The position numbers and the translations under genes were made by a program. Below, piece by piece: positions 36,807 through 45,137 of a DNA stretch of 64,000 nt. The notes under the pieces are model-generated. The model was not told the DNA's origin and did not search any database. It worked only from the letters and a program-made list of their open reading frames with translations. Source of the stretch: Bacteroidota bacterium (GTDB lineage Bacteria > Bacteroidota > Bacteroidia > Cytophagales > Cyclobacteriaceae); assembly GCA_023417065.1 (NCBI GenBank), contig JAEZGH010000025.1, positions 67,841 to 131,840 of the forward strand, written 5' to 3'. Numbering within the stretch: position 1 is the first letter of the stretch; the number at the start of each line of letters is the position of its first letter.

Positions 36807-37607
36807 TCAGTCGCGGGAGGCAAGGATAGTTTCTCCGGCGTACGTCTGATCTTTCAGCTTGACGTGAATCTTATATTCAATGGGAATAATAACATCCACC
36901 TGGCTTCCAAACCGAATCATACCGAGCCATTCGCCCTGCTTGACCTGAGCTCCCTCCTTCACGTAAGAATCTATACGGCGAACGAGGCGCGACGCAATCT
37001 GAACGATTCCGATCTTAACATCGGGATTGGCTATCACATACGTATTGCGTTCGTTTTCTGTCAGGGCGTTATCATCTTTAAGACTCAGAAACGATCCGTT
37101 GAAATGCTGATTCAGGATAATCCGACCGTTTATAGGAGCACAGTTTTTGTGAACGTCAAACGGCGTCATGTTAATGCCGACTAACCAGCAGGGCTTATCG
37201 AGAATATCCGTCTTGGTTAACTCTTCCAGGCGCGAGATGCGTTTGCCTTTGATTGAAACGGGGACCTCACCTGCCTCCACGCGCGTAATGTAAATTACAT
37301 TGCCATCGGCAGGGCAGACGATTTCGTTTGCTTTTGCTGTGATCTTCCTCGTAGGAGTTCGCCAGAAGCGGATCATGGTTAACGCAAAGGCGAAGCCGAC
37401 AACAAACCCGGGCACCAGAATAAAAACAACCCAATTCCAGCTTTCGGGGATCAGCGAATTCAGCAGCCAGGCCACCAAAGCTGTCGCAGCGATAACGACC
37501 GCATTGTCCTGATAAAGGTATTTCAGACTAATGCGCGTCTTGGTATGGAGATAATAATAAAGCAGCGTACTAATGATTGCAGCCTCAACGATTTGGAGAA
37601 TAAGCAT
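36807..37607 (-). CDS. Phosphatidylserine decarboxylase-like protein in a polysaccharide operon
   Basis: The 266-residue protein has two membrane segments (AVVIAATALVAWLLNSLI and WVVFILVPGFVVGFAFALTM) and a PSD-type domain. It contains the CPADGNV box (98-104), the conserved DVHKNCAPINGRI block (His153) and the self-cleavage site FGSQ (233-236), where family enzymes split between Gly and Ser to form a pyruvoyl group. Phosphatidylserine decarboxylases make phosphatidylethanolamine. Its position between an ATP-grasp ligase (13-base gap) and a DUF354 protein suggests a role on a polymer-linked amino acid or lipid rather than bulk lipid synthesis, but this is inference. It could also be the ordinary housekeeping enzyme placed here by chance. 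Confidence 0.82.
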   Translation of the reverse strand: MLILQIVEAAIISTLLYYYLHTKTRISLKYLYQDNAVVIAATALVAWLLNSLIPESWNWVVFILVPGFVVGFAFALTMIRFWRTPTRKITAKANEIVCPADGNVIYITRVEAGEVPVSIKGKRISRLEELTKTDILDKPCWLVGINMTPFDVHKNCAPINGRIILNQHFNGSFLSLKDDNALTENERNTYVIANPDVKIGIVQIASRLVRRIDSYVKEGAQVKQGEWLGMIRFGSQVDVIIPIEYKIHVKLKDQTYAGETILASRD

Positions 37608-37619
37608 TTTATGTTCGTG

Positions 37620-38783
37620 TTAATTCCGTTTAAAAAACAAGTATGGGGTCATAATAACATACAGAATAGCCGGTACCGGATCACGCAACGACCACACTGC
37701 CGATTCTTTAGGCAGTTGCATTGTCTTCCAGTATTCCGAAAAGCTAAGTCGCCCTTTAAGCAACTCACCGAGTACCACATAAGTATCGGTTACCCGTTCA
37801 ACCCAACCCACGTCAGCGCGCCGGCTGAGCACAGGCTTGAGTTCTTTACCCTCGAGGTAGTCGACCATCATGGACAGCAGATCGATATTCAATTTGTTGG
37901 TCATCGAATGCCATTTCCAGAAACGCGGGTTTATCTCAATCAACCGATAGACACCTGTTTCAGGGTCGAGCATGAACTCAACTTCCGAAGGCCCAAAATA
38001 ATCGATTGCCTTGAGGAAGTCTATGCCCATCTGTTCTAGTTTAGGATTATCGACAGATCTGGCGTAACAGGTCGAGATGCCAAAGTCCATGGGCTTCTGC
38101 CGGATTCGGTTTGCGACGAAGCCGCCCCACGCCGTTCCGCCGGCAAAAAAAGAACCGAATGAGTACAGACTCTTGGCTCCGCCTGTGAGAAACTGCTGAA
38201 CGATGACTTCTTCAGGGGGAATGATGTTCAAAATTTCCTGGTAGCTCTGCACGAGTTCTTCCTCGTTCGAGCAAAAGAATACCTTTTTCCCTGTGGCTTT
38301 ATGGAAGGTATACATCACCGCAGGCTTGATGATAACGGGAAACCGCACTCTCTTCCCAAGTTCCTTCACTTCCTCAAGCGTGTCGGGGAAATGGGTTTCA
38401 GGAATCGGAATACCCAGCTCCATCGCGGAACGGTACGTATGCCTTTTGTTGAAACAAAGGAGCACCACATCCGGGCGCGGAATGGTCAGGAAATAACGTT
38501 CCCCGAGCGCATCGTAATGCCTTGCCATCAGGCCGATAAGCCAGTCGTTGGTTGCGATGAGCATGGTATCTTTTACCCCCACCGGTTTTTCCAACAGCAT
38601 TTGTATGAGATGCTCTTCATCTCTGAAGAGCACAAAGTGCTTGCACGTATTGGAATAACGCGTAACACTGGCACCATAACCGTTATAAAGCGTTACTTCA
38701 AGCCCTTTTTTCGCGGCCATCCGGGAGATACCCAGTGCCTGTATGTGGTTTCCAAGAATATAGACCTTTTTGATCTTTTGCAT
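37620..38783 (-). CDS. ATP-grasp family ligase (carboxylate-amine type)
   Basis: The 387-residue protein has an N-terminal pre-ATP-grasp Rossmann-like domain (VYILGNHIQALGISRMAAKK, then GLEVTLYNGYGASVTRYS). The ATP-grasp core includes RFPVIIKPAVMYTFHKATGK, PPEEVIVQQFLTGGAKSLY, DYFGPSEVEFMLDPETGVYR and LIEINPRFWKWH (metal-binding E-x-N). Such enzymes join a carboxylate to an amine through an acyl-phosphate and use ATP. In this locus it likely attaches an amino acid or similar group to a sugar or carrier. It is a distant paralogue of the ATP-grasp gene at 41873. It lies 12 bases from both neighbours. Confidence 0.88.
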   Translation of the reverse strand: MQKIKKVYILGNHIQALGISRMAAKKGLEVTLYNGYGASVTRYSNTCKHFVLFRDEEHLIQMLLEKPVGVKDTMLIATNDWLIGLMARHYDALGERYFLTIPRPDVVLLCFNKRHTYRSAMELGIPIPETHFPDTLEEVKELGKRVRFPVIIKPAVMYTFHKATGKKVFFCSNEEELVQSYQEILNIIPPEEVIVQQFLTGGAKSLYSFGSFFAGGTAWGGFVANRIRQKPMDFGISTCYARSVDNPKLEQMGIDFLKAIDYFGPSEVEFMLDPETGVYRLIEINPRFWKWHSMTNKLNIDLLSMMVDYLEGKELKPVLSRRADVGWVERVTDTYVVLGELLKGRLSFSEYWKTMQLPKESAVWSLRDPVPAILYVIMTPYLFFKRN

Positions 38784-38795
38784 TCTGCAATGATA

Positions 38796-39965
38796 TTAGC
38801 CTTTCGTTGATTTGTTGCTGGTTGTGATCAAATCATAAATTTCTTCCAATTCGATCTCTTTTGGAATCACATCAAGTTTTTCCGATGCATGTTTTTGCCC
38901 ATCGCGTGCAATTCGGGCCCGGAAATCCGGATCCATTGCGAGCCGTGTCATGGCAGCCTGAAGTGCGCTGACGTCCTTCTCCTTCACGAGCAGTGCATGG
39001 GCTTCGTTCTCAATCACCGATGGTATTCCCGCATGATAGGTCGTAATAACGGGGAGCCCGGACGCCATTGCTTCGATAACAGCACCCGGAATTCCTTCTT
39101 TGTCGCCTGTAGGTGACGTTACACTTGGATGGACAAAAACGTCGGCATCGCGCAGATAAGCCCGGTGCTGGTCAGAACCGTAATTAACATGGCCGTGCAA
39201 GAATATATTTGAAAGCCCGCTTTTTGCGACCAGCTCCTGCAACGTCCCATATAAGGGCCCGTCACCGACAATATGCAGTTCGACTTTTTTATCGATGTCG
39301 GCAGACATAGCTTTAAACGCTTCGATAAGATACGAATGCCCCTTCTTGGGATGGAGCCCGCTGATGATAAGAAACTTTATGACATCACCCTTTTTCTCTT
39401 CCCGGGTTATCGCAAACTGCTTCGATTCGATGCCGTAATAATGGACAATAATTTTATCCTCGGGGCATCCCGCGCTAAGCAGATCTTTCTTCATGTCTTC
39501 GCTCATCGCCAGAACTGCCTTCACGTAAGGATTGTGGAAAACACCGTTCTTCAGGAGAGTTTTTCCATATCCATAAAACCTGCGTGGGAATTCAGTGCAG
39601 TCATATCCATAGAACGACACACAGGCGGGAATCTTCAACTCTCGAATTACATCGGCATACACCAGACAGTCCACGCCGTAGTGAACGTGAAGCACCTTGG
39701 CATTCTGCTTTTTCACAAATTCAATTACCCGCTGTTTCGCCGAAGGGGTCAGCTTCCGGGTGTATTTGTAAAGCTTCGACCCGAGCCCCGGACTAATGGG
39801 ATTCAGGGTTGCAGCGCGTTTATGCAGTTCGTCATGAAAGGCACCGGGTTTGGGCTGTGTATACACCAACGCAGGCTCATACCGCTGATGATAGACGATC
39901 TGATTTCGGATGAACGATGCCGTGGAAGGCAGGCACCATCTCATAAAATGAACGACTTTGTTCAT
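38796..39965 (-). CDS. Glycosyltransferase family 4
   Basis: The start is set at ATG 39965 (MNKVVHFMRWCLPSTA); an in-frame TTG at 39974 is less likely. The 389-residue GT-B enzyme has FIRNQIVYHQRYEPALVYTQ in the N-terminal half. Its C-terminal nucleotide-sugar domain reads KFLIISGLHPKKGHSYLIEA, VELHIVGDGPLYGTL, LHGHVNYGSDQHRAYLRDAD, VFVHPSVTSPTGDKEGIPGA and VIEAMASGLPVITTYHAGIP, the E-x7-E retaining motif. It should add one sugar to the growing lipid-linked repeat unit. Donor and acceptor cannot be told from sequence. Confidence 0.92.
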   Translation of the reverse strand: MNKVVHFMRWCLPSTASFIRNQIVYHQRYEPALVYTQPKPGAFHDELHKRAATLNPISPGLGSKLYKYTRKLTPSAKQRVIEFVKKQNAKVLHVHYGVDCLVYADVIRELKIPACVSFYGYDCTEFPRRFYGYGKTLLKNGVFHNPYVKAVLAMSEDMKKDLLSAGCPEDKIIVHYYGIESKQFAITREEKKGDVIKFLIISGLHPKKGHSYLIEAFKAMSADIDKKVELHIVGDGPLYGTLQELVAKSGLSNIFLHGHVNYGSDQHRAYLRDADVFVHPSVTSPTGDKEGIPGAVIEAMASGLPVITTYHAGIPSVIENEAHALLVKEKDVSALQAAMTRLAMDPDFRARIARDGQKHASEKLDVIPKEIELEEIYDLITTSNKSTKG

Positions 39966-40071
39966 AGTTCGCAAGTTACGCTATCAGTTGTTACTGCACA
40001 CGAGAATGCGCTACCGCAGTTGCTATATTTTTTGACTATAATGCTCATGTCATTCCTGATTACTCGGGTCG

Positions 40072-41880
40072 CTACATACTCAATCCTATTGAACGATACC
40101 ACCATTGAAGTGAAGCTATCTTGATTTTCGTTTTCGGTGACAAATCCTGCCTTTCGAAAAATGTACCATCGCTAAATCCTGAATCACCAAACAATTTCTT
40201 CTTATTATCCTCAAGCTGTTTCAGTGCAAGCGCTTGTTGAAAGCTTAGCGTTGTCGCAGAACTGATCATCTTTTTATTTCGGAAGTACTCCCATGCCAGC
40301 AACGGAACGCCGAGAGGATTCGTAAGATGCCCCGGGCGGTAGCCGTGGGTACTTACAATTTTGCTCAACACCGGATTTTCATTTATGATGGATCCATAAA
40401 GCTTGTGAATGCGGATGTTCCGAACCAGGCTCTTTTCCTGCGAAAAGTTGTACACCCAGGGAAATGGAGTCTCCAAAAGCCGGCTAATAAACCCGATGTC
40501 AAAGAAAGGATGAAGATTATCTTTCCAGAACCGCTGAATCTTGGTTTCCTTCCTGAAATACTTTCGCACACCCACCATAAGCAGGTAGTAAAAGAACTTT
40601 TCATTGGAAGGAAGGGTATTTGAAATGTAAGGATGACGTCGTACCATTTCAATCACCTCCTCCTGCGTCTCCTTATCGGAAAACGGCAGGTTTACACGCG
40701 AATCACTCATTTCCTTGAAAATGGCCTGCATTGTTGATGCGGGATCGTTCGATGTAAGAAGAGCAATTGAGTTCGTATCGAGGAACAACCCGCGACTTGA
40801 CGGCGTTTTGATCAGTTCACTCCCAAATAGACCAGTAAGGATGCTGCTTTTATCGGTCAGAAAATTCGAATAAACGTAAGGAATATTCGCGTGACTGAAT
40901 TCCGCGGCACCATCACTCAGAAGTACGGCAAGGTTGCTATATGCAGGGAACGACGATTGGTATTCGTCCTCGAGGAAGATCGGCACATACTTTAATTTCA
41001 TCCGCTCAGCGATCTTTTGCGGGATGCTTACATCCCAGCTTTGTCGCAGCCCGTAGCTGAAGAATGTTGACTCGTTTACCGGTCCCTGAAGCAATGCGAG
41101 AATGGACCTTGAATCAAACCCCCCGGTTAGGGCAATAGCAGTTTTCGCGGGACCTTCATTGTATAACTGAACGTTCTGTGAAAGCACATCCCTGACCAGG
41201 GCAGCGCCATCTTTCCTGCTCAGGACCTTTCCACGCAGGTTGAACTCCTGGAATGGATCAAACCATTGCGAAACGCTCACCTTCCCATCTTTTGCAAGAA
41301 GAACAGAACCCGCACCGAGTTCGCGAACGCCCTCGAGGAAGGTTCGGTCATCGAGCGTGAAGTCGAAGAGATAAAGATCAAGTATCGCGCGGCGATCCGG
41401 CTGAACGCGTGTTCCCAACTGCATCATGCCATTTGCAATCGCGGTAAGGGATGTGGACAGCAACAGGTTTCCCGCATGCGTGGTGTAGTAAATCGTTCTT
41501 ATGTTCAGCGGATCCGTAAAGACGTAGACAGCCTTCTGGCGGAGATCTGCAACAACAATGGCAAAGCTTCCCTTCAGGTCATGGATCATCCGCTCACCCT
41601 TCGTACGAAACTGATCAACTATCTGTTTAGGGGTAAGTCTGCGCCCGTCGGCACTGGCTTCCCGGAGGTAACAGTTACCGTGAACCAGAACAACAAGGCC
41701 GGCGTCCTGACACGCTGCTTCCTCATCGTTTCGATGCAACATCCACCAGCGTGACGGATCAACATCAAGGCGGCTTTCCCGCACTTGAATCTTTTCATTT
41801 CCACGGAGATGAACAAACGGTTGCTGTATAGCTTCAGCTACGTTATTTCCAACAGGGACTAAACCGAATAAATCAACCAT
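40072..41880 (-). CDS. Asparagine-synthase-like protein lacking the glutaminase cysteine
   Basis: The 602-residue protein has the two-domain layout of AsnB-type enzymes. The N-terminal Ntn-hydrolase-like domain (about 1-200; GLVVLVHGNCYLREASADGR, LKGSFAIVVADLRQKAVYVF) starts with MVDLFG rather than MCG, so the Cys nucleophile that releases ammonia from glutamine is absent. The synthetase domain has a PP-loop TGGFDSRSI (252-260). It therefore may use free ammonia or an amine supplied by a partner, and it may amidate a sugar acid or peptide. It overlaps the upstream ATP-grasp gene by eight bases, so the two are translationally linked. Such proteins are common in exopolysaccharide clusters; the exact product is unknown. 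Confidence 0.85.
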   Translation of the reverse strand: MVDLFGLVPVGNNVAEAIQQPFVHLRGNEKIQVRESRLDVDPSRWWMLHRNDEEAACQDAGLVVLVHGNCYLREASADGRRLTPKQIVDQFRTKGERMIHDLKGSFAIVVADLRQKAVYVFTDPLNIRTIYYTTHAGNLLLSTSLTAIANGMMQLGTRVQPDRRAILDLYLFDFTLDDRTFLEGVRELGAGSVLLAKDGKVSVSQWFDPFQEFNLRGKVLSRKDGAALVRDVLSQNVQLYNEGPAKTAIALTGGFDSRSILALLQGPVNESTFFSYGLRQSWDVSIPQKIAERMKLKYVPIFLEDEYQSSFPAYSNLAVLLSDGAAEFSHANIPYVYSNFLTDKSSILTGLFGSELIKTPSSRGLFLDTNSIALLTSNDPASTMQAIFKEMSDSRVNLPFSDKETQEEVIEMVRRHPYISNTLPSNEKFFYYLLMVGVRKYFRKETKIQRFWKDNLHPFFDIGFISRLLETPFPWVYNFSQEKSLVRNIRIHKLYGSIINENPVLSKIVSTHGYRPGHLTNPLGVPLLAWEYFRNKKMISSATTLSFQQALALKQLEDNKKKLFGDSGFSDGTFFERQDLSPKTKIKIASLQWWYRSIGLSM

Positions 41881-43006
41881 GACGGAATATCTTTCTCATT
41901 TTTTTCCGAAACATGTCGGCGAACTCATACATAATCGGAGTAAGGTCATTAAAGGCGAACAGCACCGAGACGTGAGGTTTGAAAAAGTTCGCGAAATAGC
42001 CGTGAGCACGCCCTGCCTTAAGAAACGAAAAGAAATCGTTCGACTCGTAAATCCACAACACGCCATTCTTTTGAGCTACGCTATCAACCTTCTCACCTGA
42101 AAGGAGTCTGACCACTGCAAGCGGGAAGTTCACACCGCTTGCAATCGTTAATGCAATTTGCTGATTGAATCGTCCGATAGTTGGTTCCATGATCAGGAAG
42201 CGATCATTGCGCTCATCGTACTTAAACTCGACCGAACAAAACCCTCTGACATCGACTGTCTTTATAAACTGGTCAACCGCGGCAGCGAGCTTCGGATTTT
42301 CCATCGTGACCGCCAGCGACGTCGTGCCATAGGACACTGGCCATTGACGAAGCTTCCGGGCGTACATCTTTCGAACAACTTCGCCGTGTTCATTGAAGAG
42401 CAAAAAGCAGAAGTACAATTGATCGTCCGCGCCCTCAATAAATTCCTGGGCGACCATCGAAAGGTAATTTATCGGCTTTAGCTTTTCCGTAAGGGCGTTC
42501 ACCTGGCCTGCATCCGCAACCTTTACCGCGTGCATGAGGTATGGCTTGACGATAACGGGAAATTGTATGCGCTCACCAATGGAAAGAAGCCCCGCTTCAT
42601 CAGTAATGTATTCCGTCTTCGGAATCGGAAGCCCTGTATTTTGCGCGAACTCGGAGAACTTGACTTTTTCCATCAGAACGTCCACGAGTGAAGACTCAGG
42701 AAGCAGGAAGCGATAATACTTCAATAGTTGTTCCTGACTCCTGCTGATCTCAACCACTTCATCATCGCGGGTAAACAACAGAATGGGCTTCGAATCAAGC
42801 TGTTGACCGAGATTTAATAGACCAGCGACTACTCCTTCGGACAATACAATTTTTTTATCCGGGATCCCGGAACGTATTGCTATGTTATCCTTTCGTGAAG
42901 TAGAAACAAGCCAAATAGCATATCCTTCCTTTTTAAGTGAGGAGCAGGCCCGGAGCGTTCCCAGAGCGGTTATTGTATTTCCTAATACGATGACGACCTT
43001 CTTCAC
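41873..43006 (-). CDS. ATP-grasp family ligase
   Basis: The 377-residue protein starts with a Rossmann-like pre-domain (VVIVLGNTITALGTLRACSS), followed by ATP-grasp elements: RIQFPVIVKPYLMHAVKVAD, MVAQEFIEGADDQLYFCFLL, VDVRGFCSVEFKYDERNDRF and LIMEPTIGRFNQQIALT, where the usual E-x-N metal site reads E-P-T. It should form an amide or ester on a carboxylate acceptor. It overlaps the deacetylase start upstream by four bases and the asparagine-synthase-like gene downstream by eight, so the three genes are tightly coupled. It is related to the gene at 37620 in layout but divergent in sequence. Confidence 0.87.
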   Translation of the reverse strand: MKKVVIVLGNTITALGTLRACSSLKKEGYAIWLVSTSRKDNIAIRSGIPDKKIVLSEGVVAGLLNLGQQLDSKPILLFTRDDEVVEISRSQEQLLKYYRFLLPESSLVDVLMEKVKFSEFAQNTGLPIPKTEYITDEAGLLSIGERIQFPVIVKPYLMHAVKVADAGQVNALTEKLKPINYLSMVAQEFIEGADDQLYFCFLLFNEHGEVVRKMYARKLRQWPVSYGTTSLAVTMENPKLAAAVDQFIKTVDVRGFCSVEFKYDERNDRFLIMEPTIGRFNQQIALTIASGVNFPLAVVRLLSGEKVDSVAQKNGVLWIYESNDFFSFLKAGRAHGYFANFFKPHVSVLFAFNDLTPIMYEFADMFRKKMRKIFRHG

Positions 43007-43992
43007 GCCTCGTTTGTGTTCAGGAAGTTTATGTATTCACCTACCGTACACACCAGAATTTCACTTCTGCGTTTGTCAATATGACTAAACAGTTCCGGCA
43101 TAATCTCTTTCACAAAAACCGTAGGAAAGGAAGGGTGAAACCAGAAGTTACAAACCGTGTTGGTTTCGATGGCGCGGTCTACGATAGTCTTGTATCGTTT
43201 GATATGATATTTGATGCTCCAGTCAGGACGATACGTAAACTCCATCGTGCGCTGAAGCTCCCACAAACCATTTGCGTGTCTTATCGGGTATCCAAGAATA
43301 TTACCGGGATCAGTCTGGAAGGACGTAAAGCCCAGCTTTGCTAGACTGTCGAGATTTCCGATAGTATGCCCCGGATGAACAAACGAACAAAGCTCCAGTC
43401 CCTTCTCACCTGCAAGAGCCTTACATTTATTCAGTTCAGCCTCGAACAATTCAGGCGGGCAAACGTGATCACGACAATCAATATGCGAAAATGTATGGCA
43501 ACCTATTTCATGTGCTGTAGATGCATTCAGAACTTGTTCAATAAGATCAGGCCCATACCATTCGGGAGCTTCGGCCAGGTTGGAGCATGGATCGTACTCA
43601 AACCAATGCCGTCCCTTGAAATCCCAGTACTTTCCTTCATAGGCGGCAACTGCCGGAATATCTGCATGCACTTCCTCACCCTCCGCTGAACATGATTCGA
43701 GAAAAAGATGCCCGACCGTTGCCCATGTAATGGGTACGTTGTTAGCATCGCAAACGTCAAGGAGAGCCGGCAAGTTGGCGCGCTCGCGTCTGGCCAGGTC
43801 AAGTGCAAACTGTAGCGGATCGGAAACCGAATTATTGTAACGCGGAGCCCACGCCAGCTCAAAATCTGCCGTGATCGTAACGACACCTCTGTGCGAACCT
43901 GGGATGAACTTCCTGCCATCAGGTCGCTTTATTACTTTGGGGTTGTACCCAAGAGCAAACTTCAATTTCGAGAGTTCACTTCGCAGATTCAT
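43003..43992 (-). CDS. Polysaccharide deacetylase-like (NodB-fold) protein
   Basis: The 329-residue protein contains the NodB core: VVTITADFELAWAPRY (motif 1, D-F-E in place of the common D-D), HEIGCHTFSHIDCRD (motif 2, H-x-F-S-H) and CSFVHPGHTIGNLDSLAKLG. A late NFWFHPSFPT segment carries the last histidine. It should deacetylate an N-acetyl sugar of the polymer or an intermediate, in the cytoplasm as no signal peptide is seen. It overlaps the downstream ATP-grasp gene by four bases, so the freed amine could be the acceptor for that ligase. That link is inference from order. Confidence 0.86.
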   Translation of the reverse strand: MNLRSELSKLKFALGYNPKVIKRPDGRKFIPGSHRGVVTITADFELAWAPRYNNSVSDPLQFALDLARRERANLPALLDVCDANNVPITWATVGHLFLESCSAEGEEVHADIPAVAAYEGKYWDFKGRHWFEYDPCSNLAEAPEWYGPDLIEQVLNASTAHEIGCHTFSHIDCRDHVCPPELFEAELNKCKALAGEKGLELCSFVHPGHTIGNLDSLAKLGFTSFQTDPGNILGYPIRHANGLWELQRTMEFTYRPDWSIKYHIKRYKTIVDRAIETNTVCNFWFHPSFPTVFVKEIMPELFSHIDKRRSEILVCTVGEYINFLNTNEA

Positions 43993-44004
43993 GCAGCCAA
44001 ATAT

Positions 44005-45105
44005 TTACAGTTTGTCATATATCGCATTTAACGATCTTACAAAATTATCAAAGCCGTACTTGTTTCGGAAATGTTCCGGGTTCACTCGTTTCCGCAAGTC
44101 GGGAAGATGATCAATTACATTTTTCAAAGACTCAAACAGATCCCTTGGATCACCTGTTGTGAAATGATGGAAGTACTTGCCATTTTCACTCAGTTCCTGG
44201 AATACAGGTATATCGGAGGCAAGAACTACCTTGCCTGCAGCAGCAGCCTCAACCAATGCGATGTTGAATGTTTCGGAGAAGCAACTCATCACCACGAGGT
44301 CAAAATGAGGCAAAAGCGCGCTTGCGTTTGAAATCCGCCCCACGAAGACGATCCTCCCCTTGTCAAGATCCGCAGGTGTGACATATTTCTGTTTCAGCCT
44401 TTCACTGATCTCGCTTTCGCCACCGATGAAATAGAAGTTCACGTCGGGGAGCAATTCTCTGATGAAGCTATCATAGGCGTGGAACAATGTTTCGTGGTCT
44501 TTGCCCCAAACGAAGTTTGCGACCATCACCACGTTGATTTTGCCAGCCTGGAGTGGTTTCTTAAGTTGATCAGGTAAAGGCACCGACTTTCCGTTTCCAT
44601 CCGGGAGCGACACGGCATTATGAAGTACCTGAATTTTTTCTTCACTGAAGCCGAACTTGTCCACCAACTCCGTTTTTGCCGCGTGGGAAACAGTAACGAT
44701 ACTGGCGAAGCGTTGGCTCAACATCCGTTCGAGACGAAAGAAGATGTTTTTGCTGGAGAACAAGAGGTGAATCTGGTGCACGATCTTAAGGCGCGGATTC
44801 CACATCTTGAGCACGACGGCGTAGCAAAGCTCAATAAGCTGATGTGTATGGATTATTGATATGTTTTGATCCTTTACAAGCCGGCGGAGTCTTTTCAGGA
44901 CCGACAGATCCAGAAAGCTTTTCCGATACCAGTGGTATAAGTGATTTCCATGCTGAGGCACTAGTTGGCCGGCGAGACTTCCGTTCTTAAGCAGCACGAA
45001 GTGAATATTAAAATCATCCTGCTCATAGTTGAACAGGTTCAGCAGAAGCGTCTCAGTTCCTCCCGGGTCAAATGAGGAACGCAAATGAAGGACATTTTTA
45101 CTCAT
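44005..45105 (-). CDS. Glycosyltransferase family 4
   Basis: The 366-residue GT-B enzyme shows LHLRSSFDPGGTETLLLNLF near the N terminus, IIHTHQLIELCYAVVL and IVTVSHAAKTELVDKFGF in the acceptor half, and VNVVMVANFVWGKDHETLFH-like and IVFVGRISNASALLPHFDLV in the donor half. ETFNIALVEAAAAGKVVLAS is the E-x7-E donor motif. It belongs to the capsular or exopolysaccharide GT4 group and should extend the repeat unit. It is 12 bases upstream of the deacetylase gene on the same strand. Donor specificity is unknown. Confidence 0.92.
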   Translation of the reverse strand: MSKNVLHLRSSFDPGGTETLLLNLFNYEQDDFNIHFVLLKNGSLAGQLVPQHGNHLYHWYRKSFLDLSVLKRLRRLVKDQNISIIHTHQLIELCYAVVLKMWNPRLKIVHQIHLLFSSKNIFFRLERMLSQRFASIVTVSHAAKTELVDKFGFSEEKIQVLHNAVSLPDGNGKSVPLPDQLKKPLQAGKINVVMVANFVWGKDHETLFHAYDSFIRELLPDVNFYFIGGESEISERLKQKYVTPADLDKGRIVFVGRISNASALLPHFDLVVMSCFSETFNIALVEAAAAGKVVLASDIPVFQELSENGKYFHHFTTGDPRDLFESLKNVIDHLPDLRKRVNPEHFRNKYGFDNFVRSLNAIYDKL

Positions 45106-45137
45106 CCGAAAACTGGCTTCTTTATTACGGTTTGGGT

